DNA from: JAJYTL01 sp046705265 | GTDB taxonomy: Bacteria; Pseudomonadota; Alphaproteobacteria; Ferrovibrionales; Ferrovibrionaceae | Reading direction: 5' to 3' | DNA: 64,000 nt | Assembly: GCA_046705265.1 (NCBI GenBank) | Contig: JBJKQL010000067.1 | Span: 1-64,000, forward strand | Shown here: one piece after another, positions 1-9,392 of the stretch | Layout: every line of letters begins with the position of its first letter | How positions within the stretch are numbered: position 1 is the first letter of the stretch | The notes under the pieces: generated by a model | The model's input: only the letters and a program-made list of their open reading frames with translations | Databases searched by the model: none | What the model was told of the DNA's origin: nothing | Translations under genes and position numbers: made by a program

Positions 1-718
1 CGCATCCAGCCTCGTTCAATTGTCGTCTCCTGCGGCCGCCGTCAAGGATCCGCTTCGCCGGGCTGCGCGCGCCCTTGACCGCCCCCGCCGGACCGAACAC
101 CTACCCACTCGTTTTTCAAAAGAGGCAACTTTCCTGATCCGCCGCATCTCTGACCTCGGTCGCGGCATCATCACCCCTTCTGCTCACAATGGGGCCGACA
201 ATACTTCCGATTATTTCGATTTCAGCTGCGGTTTCGCCTCCTCGTGGGGCTGGAAAATACTCCGGCCTCAGCCGGCATTTCAATCGGCCCATGCAATTGG
301 CCCATGCAATTGGCCCATGCAATCGGGTTGCCGGTCGGACGCCAGATCCGAGGCGCCGGGCTGGCCATCTCTACGGAAACGATATCACGACCCCGTCCGG
401 GCCGGCCTGGGTGTCACTTCAAATCAACCGCCGCCTACCGCCCGCATCAGGAGCGGGCGGTGCCGACCGCCGTGAAGATAGTGTGCGCCCCGCCGTGCCG
501 CCGATGCGCGGAGGCTGAAGCGAACTCCGGATGACGCAATTTCTGCTCCAAACCGCATAGTACTTCGGTAACCAACGAAGTCGCGTTGTTGCACCGCCGG
601 CGTGCGTCGCGGGGTCGGCCCGGTCTTGCGCCAGATCAATGCCCTAATTCTTGATTAGGCTTACACAGATTCAACCAATGACAGAATTTGGAGGCGGGCG
701 GCGAGCAGCGAGAGCGAC
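1..718. other. Region without a recognisable gene, left edge of window
   Basis: Several overlapping open frames run through this stretch on both strands, but none has protein-like composition, a good ribosome binding site or a family I recognise. It contains a three-copy 13-bp tandem repeat. The GC-rich inverted-looking stretch near bases 40-90 may be the end of a feature that begins outside the window. No transposase fragment was seen. Confidence 0.5.
286..324. repeat. Three tandem copies of a 13-bp unit
   Basis: The unit GGCCCATGCAATT occurs three times head to tail without gaps; the third copy ends in C instead of T. Each unit contains CATG and the near-palindrome GCAATTGGC across the junctions. 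It lies in non-coding sequence. It could be a variable-number repeat or an iterated binding site; nothing else in the window repeats it as far as I can see. Confidence 0.8.
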
Positions 719-1738
719 ATGAAGATCGACAATCTACGCTTGGCGACGCGACTTGTGAACGCCGCAGTGGTCCTCGGGCTCCTGACTTATGGCAAGCCTT
801 TGCTCGTTCCTCTCGTATTCGCGCTTCTGCTATGGGCCACGCTCAACGCCCTGACGGACGTGTTCCGGCGCTGGCACTTTCCTGCGCGGTCAGCTTGGCT
901 TATGGCGTTCATAGTGATCGGGGGCGCTCTATACTTCGTCGCCCTGGTACTTGTCAATGAAGCCGCGCCCCTTGTGGCGCATATACCGACCGACCTCATA
1001 ACGCTAACGAAGCTGTGGTCTGCCTGGATGCCAATGGCGCGGATGGCGACAGCGCCCAGGGTCCAGGCCTTGATAAATCAATCCGACCTTACCGGTATTC
1101 TCGGGCGGGCAGCGGCGTCGGCCGGCAATGCCCTTCTTGAACTCGGTCTGGTTGTCATTTACGCCGGGTTTCTCCTTACCGAACAGCGTTACCTTCCGGG
1201 TAAGCTCGCTGGGCTGCAACGCAGCCGCGCGGCTCAGGACGAGAGCGAACTCGTTATGCATGCCGTTGCTCGACAAATTCGTCGGTATCTTGGCGTCTGT
1301 ACTCTGATTAGCGTCTTGATGGGGGCGGTCTGCTACGTGATTCTACTCGCCTTCGGCGTCCACTTTGCCGCGTTCTGGGCGGTGGTCATGTTCTTCGTCA
1401 CATATATACCAACCGTGGGGGGCTTCGCCGCTGTCTTTCCGGCACTCATGGCGTTGGCCCAGTTTCAATCGTTGGGAGTTGCTCTGATTATAGGAGTTAT
1501 CCTAGGCGGGATGCACTTTGTCCTTACCGATGTTATCGAACCAATCGCACTCGGTCATTCGCTGAACCTTAGTCCCTTAGTTACAATTCTATCACTGAGT
1601 TTCTGGGGATTGATCTGGGGCATCGCTGGCCTGTTCCTTGCCGTGCCGATGACTGCTGCGATCGGAATTGCCTGTCGTCATCTTGAGGGTCTGTATTGGG
1701 TCTCCGAGATGCTTGCAGGCCCTTCCTCTGCGGTCTGA
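719..1738 (+). CDS. AI-2E family transporter (PerM/YdiK-type membrane protein)
   Basis: A 339-residue polytopic inner-membrane protein. Hydrophobic pairs near residues 17-40 and 60-80, a charged central part near residues 90-150, then a long hydrophobic C-terminal half fit the family layout (about 340-370 residues). The stretch reading FVTYIPTVGG around residue 231 is the conserved family motif, and the C-terminal segment GLIWGIAGLFLAVPMTA is also typical. Members are reported as permeases for autoinducer-2 or other small molecules, or as Na+/H+ antiporters, so the substrate is unknown here. The gene stands alone; GAGAG just upstream of the ATG is a modest ribosome binding site. Confidence 0.88.
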   Translation: MKIDNLRLATRLVNAAVVLGLLTYGKPLLVPLVFALLLWATLNALTDVFRRWHFPARSAWLMAFIVIGGALYFVALVLVNEAAPLVAHIPTDLITLTKLWSAWMPMARMATAPRVQALINQSDLTGILGRAAASAGNALLELGLVVIYAGFLLTEQRYLPGKLAGLQRSRAAQDESELVMHAVARQIRRYLGVCTLISVLMGAVCYVILLAFGVHFAAFWAVVMFFVTYIPTVGGFAAVFPALMALAQFQSLGVALIIGVILGGMHFVLTDVIEPIALGHSLNLSPLVTILSLSFWGLIWGIAGLFLAVPMTAAIGIACRHLEGLYWVSEMLAGPSSAV

Positions 1739-2659
1739 TAAGCTCAACATAAGAGTATGCCTGTCGGCTTTAGGAAAGACGTCCTCAGGAAGGTCCTTTG
1801 AGGAGCTGTCATAGATGCTCTCGACGATCTCGTGTTTCCCTCTACAATCGTTGTCACAAAAACCGAAACGGGAATCATGTCAATGTGCGGCCGCAAGCAT
1901 GCATTCCCAGGGCGAGACGCAAATACAGCTATGCCTACGAACCTGGTCAATATTTCGGTGACACCCGGGCGAGGGGTAGCTCACTCGGGTCAGAGATTCC
2001 CTTCGATGTTCCCTCCACATGGCGCGGATTTACCATTGCTGCGCGAACCACACGTACCTATGTAGAGCACGTAGGCGGCACCCGAAAAAAAAGTCAGCAC
2101 CAATTTCCGGTACCGGCGGAAACGAGCAATGTCCATCACGCGAATTCGACGAATGGTATCCTCTAGGTTCTGGACCTGTGACGCGAGGAAATCGGCCTGT
2201 CGTTGCCTCGCGAGAATCTCCCCGCGTTTGTAACGCTCTCACGGCATCGTGGTCCTCCTGGACTATTTCCAACTGCAAAACTACCCATATCGTTGAAGAA
2301 GGAATCAGTGCACATCGTCCGAAACTGTATGATCTACTTGATCTGCCTCAACTCTTAGCCGCTTTCTCGGGGTTAGTTTTCTGTGAGTTGTAATCTGGCG
2401 TGATGCGGAGGCACGTTTCTCTGTCATCGAGATCTGGCCAATACTCGCCCTGGATACCGACATTCGCGAGCGTAATGGCGAAGGCATTTTGAAGTGCCTG
2501 TATGCGAACCAGGCACGGGATGACCTCCAGAGCCGGCAGCATGGCAGTGAACTCCACAGATCAGGTTAAAGAACGAGTGACCAAAATGGGCATCAGGCGA
2601 GAACACGCACCATCGGATCCCGTACGCGCCTCCGATGTCTTTGGCGATGGAGCCACCAA
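1739..2659. other. Intergenic stretch of about 0.9 kb with one possible small broken gene
   Basis: Apart from the small minus-strand reading frame at 1990-2247 described separately, I see no supported gene. Open frames on both strands here lack recognisable domains. The sequence is less GC-rich than the flanking coding DNA, as expected for eroding DNA. Confidence 0.45.
1990..2247 (-). pseudogene. Possible small membrane protein gene, stopped at codon 3
   Basis: A strong ribosome binding site (AGGAGG) sits six bases before an ATG, but the third codon is TGA. After that stop the same frame stays open for 82 codons and looks like a real protein: a charged, coiled-coil-like part containing QRQADFLASQVQNLEDTIRR, then a hydrophobic part reading LVLTFFSGAAYVLYIG, then a polar tail. 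It may be a recently inactivated small gene, or an intact one with a sequencing error. I do not recognise a family. The coding case rests on the ribosome site, the frame and the amphipathic pattern only. Confidence 0.3.
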
Positions 2660-3559
2660 GTGAACCCGGGGAAAACGGGACAGGGGGGCAGGGTTCTTCG
2701 CGTTCTGTGGGTGGCTTCAAAACATTTGATCAACGACGAGGCACTAGAGGTTTCGGGGCACTTGGCATTTACCACGCTCTTGGCCCTTTTTCCGTTCTTA
2801 ATCTTCCTTGGCGCTCTTGCTGGCCTCATCGGCAATATTGCCACCGGCGAGCGTTTCGTTACGTTTATGCTCGAATTCACCCCACGCGATATATCGGCGA
2901 CCCTGGGTCCGCTCGTAACCAGAATTTTCTCGACCCGGGAACCAGGTATACTGACTTCTAGCGGACTATTCATGCTGTGGACTGCTTCGAACGGCATTGA
3001 GGCTCTGCGCGTCGCGCTCAATCGCGCCTATCGGGTAAGCGAGACGCGCTCGTTTTGGCGACGGCGACTGGAAGGTCTGATTTTTGTCGCGCTAGGCAGC
3101 TTCTCTTTGATTTTGCTGTCGCTTGCCATCGTGCCGGGCCCGCTGGTCTGGAGGTTCGTCATTCAGCATATTACCGCCTCAACGGCCGATGCTATTCTCT
3201 GGGAGACATCTCGTTACGGAACAGCGATGGTCGTAACATTCGTAGTTCTTCTCTTGCTTCATCGATGGTTGCCAAACGTTGAGCGTCCTATAAGTGATCT
3301 TCTTCCTGGTGTCGTCCTTACCGTGGTATTGCTTCTCGGTGCTGCTACGGTGTTCTCTCTATACTTGATGACGGTGGGCAATTATAGCCTCGTGTACGGC
3401 AGCCTCGGTAGCATCGTGGTCACGCTCATGTATCTTTACATAACTGCCCTGGCTTTCATTTTCGGGGCGGAGATTAACTCTGCAATCTGGCGTACTCGCC
3501 CGAGTCAGCCTGAGCGCCGGATCCTGCCCGGAATCGGGAAAGAGGGATCAGCATCGTGA
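2660..3559 (+). CDS. YihY/virulence factor BrkB family membrane protein
   Basis: A 299-residue protein with about six hydrophobic segments. The N-terminal part SGHLAFTTLLALFPFLIFL, the central LFMLWTASNGIEALRVALNRAY and the C-terminal GSLGSIVVTLMYLYI with FGAEINSAIW match the YihY (formerly ribonuclease BN-like) family in order and length. The family sits in the inner membrane; its biochemical role is not settled. A GTG start at 2660 gives the usual short cytoplasmic N-terminus; the ribosome site (ATGGAG) is modest and a slightly later start is possible. No operon partner is evident. Confidence 0.88.
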   Translation: MNPGKTGQGGRVLRVLWVASKHLINDEALEVSGHLAFTTLLALFPFLIFLGALAGLIGNIATGERFVTFMLEFTPRDISATLGPLVTRIFSTREPGILTSSGLFMLWTASNGIEALRVALNRAYRVSETRSFWRRRLEGLIFVALGSFSLILLSLAIVPGPLVWRFVIQHITASTADAILWETSRYGTAMVVTFVVLLLLHRWLPNVERPISDLLPGVVLTVVLLLGAATVFSLYLMTVGNYSLVYGSLGSIVVTLMYLYITALAFIFGAEINSAIWRTRPSQPERRILPGIGKEGSAS

Positions 3560-3691
3560 TGCTCACCGTCTGGATCAGAAAGCGGGGCATGGCCACACGG
3601 TCGTGCACTCACAATCAACTGGACCACTCGGCTGGAGCCGATCACGCGTCGGCTAGCTTCGTGTGTTGTGCTAGCGTTACCTGAGTTTTCG

Positions 3692-4539
3692 ATGGCTGAG
3701 GCGAGGGTCGAAACGCGGGTCGACGCCTATGGCATCATGCATTACCTTTATGGGTTGCAGCAGAAGGATTTCAAGTTCGAACTCTAGGGAGGCACATCCC
3801 TTTCAAAGGGATATCAGATCATCAATCGGTCTTCGGAAGATATTGATACCCGCATCGAGCTTCCGGAAGTGCGCCCGCTGAGGATCGGCGGCAATCAAAA
3901 CAAGCCCAAGGATATTCGCGCCGGCAGGAATTTCGTCGACGAGTTCGCCAATAAAATCAAATTTGAGGGCATTGAAAAGATTGAATGTGACACTGCCTTT
4001 GACAACAACGATATGACAAGCGCCGGCACCGGCCTTTTTCATAGGACAACAGCCCTGGCCATGGCAGCGCTCAGACTCGGCGTACTTCTGGAGGTGGGGG
4101 CGACGAAGGGCCACCGGATAGCACCAGGAATATCAGCTCGTGGCTGTACCAGTATGCCGCCGCAAAAAATCAGGTCGAAGTCATCGGCAATCGTGCGAAG
4201 GGCGTCGTTTGCTACGATCCGCATTATACGTTCGTGGAAAAGCTTGAAGCCATTTCTCTGAAATTGTGCCAGCAGCGGGTATCAGAATAATCCTCAGTCG
4301 GCTTCATGCGGCACTACTATGATCTTTACAGGCTGCTACGCCGTCGTGGCGTGCGGGAGTTTATTCGGACGGACGAAGATAACGGGCGCAACAAAAAAGG
4401 GGGTTTCCGGACCGGTGACAATCCCGACATCACCCAGAACCTAGCCTTTATCCTCGCTGATCCTAAAACCCGCCCGGGATATAGAAAGGCCTCCAACGAG
4501 AGCGCCATACTCTATTTCGGTGACAAGTCTAGCTTCTAG
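3692..4539 (+). pseudogene. Broken AbiEii/AbiGii-type nucleotidyltransferase toxin gene
   Basis: Pieces in two frames line up in order with the AbiEii toxin family (type IV toxin-antitoxin nucleotidyltransferases). The first piece contains GGTSLSKGYQ followed by SEDID, the hallmark nucleotidyltransferase signature, then CDTAFDNNDM and LLEVG. A TAG at 3785-3787 interrupts it just before GGTSLSK, and a frameshift falls near 4100. The second piece runs NISSWLYQYAAAKN, GVVCYDPHYTFVEKLEAIS, a TAA at 4288-4290, then FMRHYYDLYRLL and GDNPDITQNLAFIL, ending with GDKSSF and a stop. The AbiEi-type antitoxin that usually lies just upstream was not found. The gene is clearly non-functional and indicates an eroded defence or mobile region. 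Confidence 0.8.
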
Positions 4540-4924
4540 AATATTCTCGGAGAGAGCAGCAGCAGGGGGCTGCCTATAACTGTCGTCGTCCTGGTACGCT
4601 TTTTCGACGTTTGAGCGAGCGGGTGGAGGCAACGCACCCTTGCCCTACCTTTTCAAACTCTACAGATAAAGCCGGGAAGGGGGCATTCGTCGCGACTGAT
4701 CTCGATCTGCCCCTGGCTAAACCGCTTCCTCTTCGTCCGTCAACCCTTCGGTTGCGAGTCCGGTCTGCATTAATGGCCCACGTCGGGTCGTTCCTTTGGC
4801 TGGGCGAAGTTCATTTTGAGCCGTGGGCGCATCGTTGTTTGTTCCGCGGTCGTCGTGACGACCCTTCTTCAGAAGGGCGTTCTCATCTTGTGCAATACCA
4901 TAGCCAATACTTATCCCGATTTGG
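4540..4924. other. Eroded spacer between two gene remnants
   Basis: About 385 bases between the broken toxin gene and the aminotransferase remnant. The first 60 bases may still be the decayed 3' end of the toxin gene, because the frame continues after its stop with NILGESSS, as expected for the family C-terminus. Nothing else is recognisable. Confidence 0.45.
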
Positions 4925-5488
4925 TCACAATTTTTTTTGGTCGGTAAAAGAGAAGGCGCCAAGGGAGAATTTCGTTAAGGCCGTGGCGCGCAAATACTGA
5001 ACTGCCAAATCATCGAGTACGCTCCTAAGGATGCCGCCAATTTCGACGAGATGGTCATCCGTCACTATGAAGGGCGGTGCGATCAGGGCAGTATAGCCGG
5101 TGAACTTGATGTGAAGTCCGGTGCGAAACAGTCGTTGGGTGCCTTCTAGGCCGCGCTGGGCTGGTTGCCCAGCAGGCTTGAGTTCGGTGCCGACGAGGAG
5201 GCCATAGCCACGAATATCGGAGACCACGGGAATATCTTTGAGCGAGAAGATGATATCGAGGAAGCGTGGCGTAAGTTCCGCCGCTCGCTGGAACGAGCTC
5301 TCCCTCTCGTAGACGTCGAGCGTTTCCAATGCATCAGCGCAGGCCGCGGGATGTGCCGAATAGGGATAGCCGCGTGCAAACTCGACGGTACATTCCGGTG
5401 CTTCCGCTATTACCGTTTCGTAGATGCCATCGCGGACCGCGGCGGCGCCCATGGGTTGCGCACCGTTGGTGAGAGCCTTTGCCATGGT
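4925..5488 (-). pseudogene. 3' remnant of a class III (omega) aminotransferase
   Basis: The reading frame encodes only the last third or so of a PLP-dependent class III aminotransferase, closest in style to beta-alanine/omega-amino acid:pyruvate aminotransferases. It begins at the PLP-lysine region (MAKALTNGAQPMGA) and continues with EFARGYPYSAHPAACADAL, VVSDIRGYGLLVGTEL and a C-terminal APPFIVTDDHLVEIGGILR. Intact members have about 440 residues; roughly 280 N-terminal residues, including the cofactor phosphate-binding part, are missing. No continuation was found in other frames upstream to 6038. Codons before the lysine region look random, which marks the break point. Confidence 0.75.
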
Positions 5489-6038
5489 CCATTTTGATTG
5501 AATCCGGGCATTACTATTTTTCCGGAGAGACACCGCTATTGAACCCTATGCGGCTTGGCTTCCGATCGATCCCAAGAGATCGAATTGAGCCTGGAATCAA
5601 GCTTATTGTCTCGTGGATTTGAATGTTAGGGCTTCCATAAGCCCGCGAGGACGGCGTGGCGGCGGTTCGGGGTAACGCACTATCTTGCTATATAACGTCT
5701 GCACCGTTTCTGATGAAGATTGACTTGGCAGGCCAATCGCCGGCAGGAGCCGATCTAACAGAAACGCCGTCCAACAAGGGCTAGCGGAAACACATAACCT
5801 CGCGCAGCGAGGGGGCACCGCAGCGAGTAGATGATTGGCTATTCCTGCGGGGCAATAGTTCCGTAAGCCAAAGGCACTTCCGTGGACTTTCGCCATCGAG
5901 TCTGCCCGAGAGGACATTACGCGTACTACCGTGTCCCGCACCGCCTGCCGGGCCATGGCGCAACCGGTCGATGCCTCACCTGTAGCCGCGCCTACACGAG
6001 ACTCTTGCATTTGGCGTGGTGAGTGGCATTGATAGAGC
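5489..6038. other. Spacer upstream of the P450 gene
   Basis: No supported gene. A minus-strand open frame (5603-6145) covers this stretch but has no family features and runs into the P450 coding region. No convincing promoter for the P450 gene could be picked out. Confidence 0.45.
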
Positions 6039-7448
6039 ATGGAGGCTCGATTTACCTTGAACGAAGTATCATCGCATGCGCCAATGGCGCCTTCCCCACG
6101 AGGTCGGTTCGCCGCTGGGCGCGCGATGCTGAAGGCGATCCGCACGAATCCGTTGCAGCTCTGGTCGGAGGAAGCCTACGATCTCCCGGTCGTGCGGCAG
6201 AAGTTGCTGCTCCGGCCGATGTTGTTACTCAATTCTCCCGTGATGATCCGGCATGTTCTTGTCGACAATCCGCAAAACTATAGACGCACGGCAGCCTCGA
6301 TCCGGTTACTGAGGCCTCTTGCCGGACGTGGCCTGCTGCTCGCGGAAGGCGAGGCTTGGCGACAGCAACGGCGGACTATCGCACCGACTCTGGCCCCACG
6401 GGCGATGCCGTTACTTATGCGTCATGCCGCCATTGCCGTAGAAGAGTGGCGTGCCGGTCTTGCGTCGCGCGCTGCTTCGGGCCCGGTTGATCTCCTGGAG
6501 ACGGTGCAGTCGCTTGCACTCGACATCGCAGGGCGTGCGATGTTTTCTGTCGATCTCGGTCCATTCGCATCAGAAATGCGGGCGCTCCTGCAAGGGCCGG
6601 GCCAGCGGGCCTCTCGAGCGCATTTCTTTGACTTGGTGCTGCCTGTCGCGGTCCCGAGCCCAGGCGACCTCTTGCGCATCTCGTTTCGGAGGCGCTGGAT
6701 GGGGCTGATCAGCCGGATCATCGCCCGCCGTGCGACATCGCCTTCGGTGGCAGAAGCGCGCGACCTGTTCGATCTCTTACACAGGGCGACTGAGGCCGAA
6801 GGAAAGACAGGATTCCGCCTGCTGCGGGATGAGATTGCGACCTTGATCATCGCCGGTCACGAGACCACCGCCCTGTCGCTGTTTTGGTCGGTCCTATTGC
6901 TTGCGGACCATCCCGAAGCGCAGACGCGGATTGCCGCCGAAGCACGCGATCTCGATCTTGGGCCTGAAGAGGCTGCTGCTGCCCTTGGACATCTTCTTTT
7001 CACTCGTGCTGTGGTAAGCGAGGCACTCCGCCTCTATCCGCCTGCAGCTATGATCGCACGACAGGCATTATCTGCTGATCAAGCGGGTGACGTCGAGATT
7101 CCTGCTCGTGCGATCGTAATGATCGCCCCGTGGGTGCTGCACCGCCATCGCGGGTTTTGGACAGAGCCAGATCGTTTCGATCCGTCTCGTTTTATGTCGG
7201 GCGCCGCGCCGCCCGAGCGCTTCACCTATCTTCCGTTTGGGGCTGGTCCGCGCGTTTGTGTCGGCGCGTCATTTGCACTTGCGGAAGCAACGCTCGCGCT
7301 CGCCGTGCTGGTGCGTGACTACGTGATCAAACGCGCAGATGACATGCCGGTGCGGCCGGTTGCCATCATCACGACACATCCTGACCGCGCACCACCATTC
7401 CAACTTCTGACGCGTAGCGATCAACCGGTGGAGCCGGTAGATCAATAG
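6039..7448 (+). CDS. Cytochrome P450 monooxygenase
   Basis: A 469-residue soluble haem-thiolate monooxygenase. The oxygen-activation helix I motif AGHETT is at residues 272-277, the K-helix ExxR is E328-R331, and the haem loop FGAGPRVCVG places the iron-ligating cysteine at about residue 407. The protein has no membrane anchor, so it should need separate ferredoxin and reductase partners; none is encoded nearby. The substrate cannot be predicted. It is complete and stands alone between two eroded regions, which fits an accessory, possibly acquired, gene. The start used gives a plausible N-terminus; an internal ATG about 15 codons later is an alternative. Confidence 0.93.
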   Translation: MEARFTLNEVSSHAPMAPSPRGRFAAGRAMLKAIRTNPLQLWSEEAYDLPVVRQKLLLRPMLLLNSPVMIRHVLVDNPQNYRRTAASIRLLRPLAGRGLLLAEGEAWRQQRRTIAPTLAPRAMPLLMRHAAIAVEEWRAGLASRAASGPVDLLETVQSLALDIAGRAMFSVDLGPFASEMRALLQGPGQRASRAHFFDLVLPVAVPSPGDLLRISFRRRWMGLISRIIARRATSPSVAEARDLFDLLHRATEAEGKTGFRLLRDEIATLIIAGHETTALSLFWSVLLLADHPEAQTRIAAEARDLDLGPEEAAAALGHLLFTRAVVSEALRLYPPAAMIARQALSADQAGDVEIPARAIVMIAPWVLHRHRGFWTEPDRFDPSRFMSGAAPPERFTYLPFGAGPRVCVGASFALAEATLALAVLVRDYVIKRADDMPVRPVAIITTHPDRAPPFQLLTRSDQPVEPVDQ

Positions 7449-8546
7449 TACGTCCTACGCGAGAGCACTCGGTGCAATTGATGTCAGCCATCAATGGCGC
7501 CGCGCTTCGTGACCCGTAGCCGCTGCGGGTCGAGGCTCAGCGTCATGGTAACGAGAGGACAATCCCGTCTGAGTGCGTATATATCCTGCATGACTTGTTA
7601 TGGAATCCATCACTTTCCGGGCAGGATCGAGAAGTGGTCGCGTCGCGCGGCGAGGAAGACATATCTTTCTCTCGTTCGGCCAACGACGGGGCTTTCTATT
7701 CGACGTTGTTATAGGAGGGGGCGGCGACGTTTTGTGCGACCGAACTTCATGCCAGAGACATGGCATCCAAGTGATTGGCCTTTAGGATGTGCCTACATTC
7801 GCCTCGCCGCCTTCAGCGCGAGGTTGGCACGCTGACTCGGTCACATTGGTACCACTCGCTTACACCAACGGGAGAGTGCATTCTGCCTATGCGATTCCGA
7901 TTCAACGTCGAGGCAATATTCCTGCATTGCTGCAACGTGAGCTGCTGCTGAAGACCGCCTTCGACATAGCGGCATTGGGTAGAGGGGCGCCATATTGCCC
8001 CGGTGCAAAGCACCACTACGTAGATTATCATCATCCCCTGCCTCCCTTATTCAGTCGGCGGATCAAGATAGGCGCGAGAATCGAGAAGAGTAGGGTCAGT
8101 TCCTATGGTACCATCCGAACGTTGCTGATTCCCCCAAGTGTATACCACTATTCAATCGGCAGGTCGTGCAAATGCCGCGTTCGGCATGAGAGGTGGCGCG
8201 CGGTTTCGTCTCCGACGAGGACTGAACAACAGTTTCCCGATATCAGGCCGGCAAAGTGCCGGATCGTTGATTTAGCCAAATCATGGCTTCGGGATCAGCC
8301 TCGGATCCCAAGGCTGAGGAACGTATCTCGAAAATGGCGGCATCCGTTCGGCTCAAGGCGAGCCAACCGCGTTACCTTGAGAGGACAGGTGCACGCGCTG
8401 TCTTCGGCTACGGAATGCTTTCATTTAGCGACTTCCATTGCGTCTATGCCGCTAGAGCCTTGAAATAACGATTGTCACTAGTTCATTGTGCCCAACGACT
8501 GACACCACATTCTGTCGTCGGAATCCGGAGGAGGGACAGGCAATCG
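7449..8546. other. About 1.1 kb without a recognisable gene
   Basis: Open frames up to 224 codons exist (for example 7789-8463 plus strand), but they are rich in Arg, Ser, Pro and Cys, lack ribosome binding sites and match nothing I recognise. Frame-by-frame reading of both strands revealed no coherent pseudogene. It may be decayed DNA. Confidence 0.5.
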
Positions 8547-9392
8547 TTAGTCATGCGCCATGGCCCAGATCAATGACAATACTCGTTCTCGCATGGCGAC
8601 AAATTCAGGCCTCGCTTTGATGGCGCGGATTTCGCGATCGCCGGCTCGACGCGCAAAGGGTGCTGGCAGACGTTCCATAATTCGCCCCGGCCGGGGGGAC
8701 ATAACCACCACTTCCGTGCCGAGATACACCGCTTCTTCAACGCTGTGAGTGATAAACATCACGGTCATGCCCGTGCGGTGCCATACCGCGTGCAACTCTT
8801 CCTGCATCTTCTCGCGCGTGAGGGCGTCAAGGGCGCCGAACGGCTCATCCATCAAGAGAATTTTCGGATGGTTGGCGAGCGCGCGCGCGATCGCCAACCG
8901 TTGCTGCATTCCTCCTGACAGTTCATAGGGGTACCGATCGCGAAATTCCCATAAACCAGTCGTGCGTAAATAGTATTCGACTGTCTGTTCAGTTTCGGCA
9001 CGGGGAACTCCGCGCATTCTCGGTCCGAAACTGGCATTGGCGCGGACCGTCATCCACGGATAGAGTCCGGGCTGCTGGAAGACGACCGCGCGTTCAGGGC
9101 CGGGTCCGGTAATTGGTTTGCCAGCCATCAGCACCTCGCCCCCGGTTGGATGCAGGAAGCCGGCGAGCGTCTGCATCATCGTAGTCTTGCCGCAACCGGA
9201 TGGACCGACGATGCAAACGAAATCACCCTCGCCGAAGGTGAGAGAAACATGGTCGAGGGCGCGAATGCGCGCTTCGCCCGTGCCGAAATCCATGACGAGA
9301 TCGGAGAGAACGACAAAATCGCTCTCTCCCCTCTCCATTGCGTCGGGGTCTTTAGCTTCTGGTTTGACGGGCGAGTACGGATTGCCTGTCAA
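8547..9392 (-). CDS. NitT/TauT family ABC transporter ATP-binding protein
   Basis: A 281-residue ATPase of the nitrate/taurine/sulfonate importer class. Walker A is GPSGCGKTT, the Q-loop region is VFQQPGLYPWMTV, the ABC signature is LSGGMQQRLAIARAL, Walker B is ILLMDEPFGALDA and the switch histidine lies in FITHSVEEAVYL. All are intact. It would power import through the two permeases upstream. Its start overlaps the stop of the binding-protein gene by four bases (ATGA), so the two are translationally coupled at the end of a four-gene operon. Confidence 0.95.
   Translation of the reverse strand: MTGNPYSPVKPEAKDPDAMERGESDFVVLSDLVMDFGTGEARIRALDHVSLTFGEGDFVCIVGPSGCGKTTMMQTLAGFLHPTGGEVLMAGKPITGPGPERAVVFQQPGLYPWMTVRANASFGPRMRGVPRAETEQTVEYYLRTTGLWEFRDRYPYELSGGMQQRLAIARALANHPKILLMDEPFGALDALTREKMQEELHAVWHRTGMTVMFITHSVEEAVYLGTEVVVMSPRPGRIMERLPAPFARRAGDREIRAIKARPEFVAMRERVLSLIWAMAHD

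Noticed and set aside
5603..6145. 180-codon minus-strand frame overlapping the P450 start
   Set aside because: No domain, no ribosome site, Arg/Ser/Pro-rich composition, and antisense to well supported coding sequence.
7789..8463. 224-codon plus-strand frame
   Set aside because: Composition is not protein-like, no recognisable family, no ribosome binding site; treated as chance open frame.
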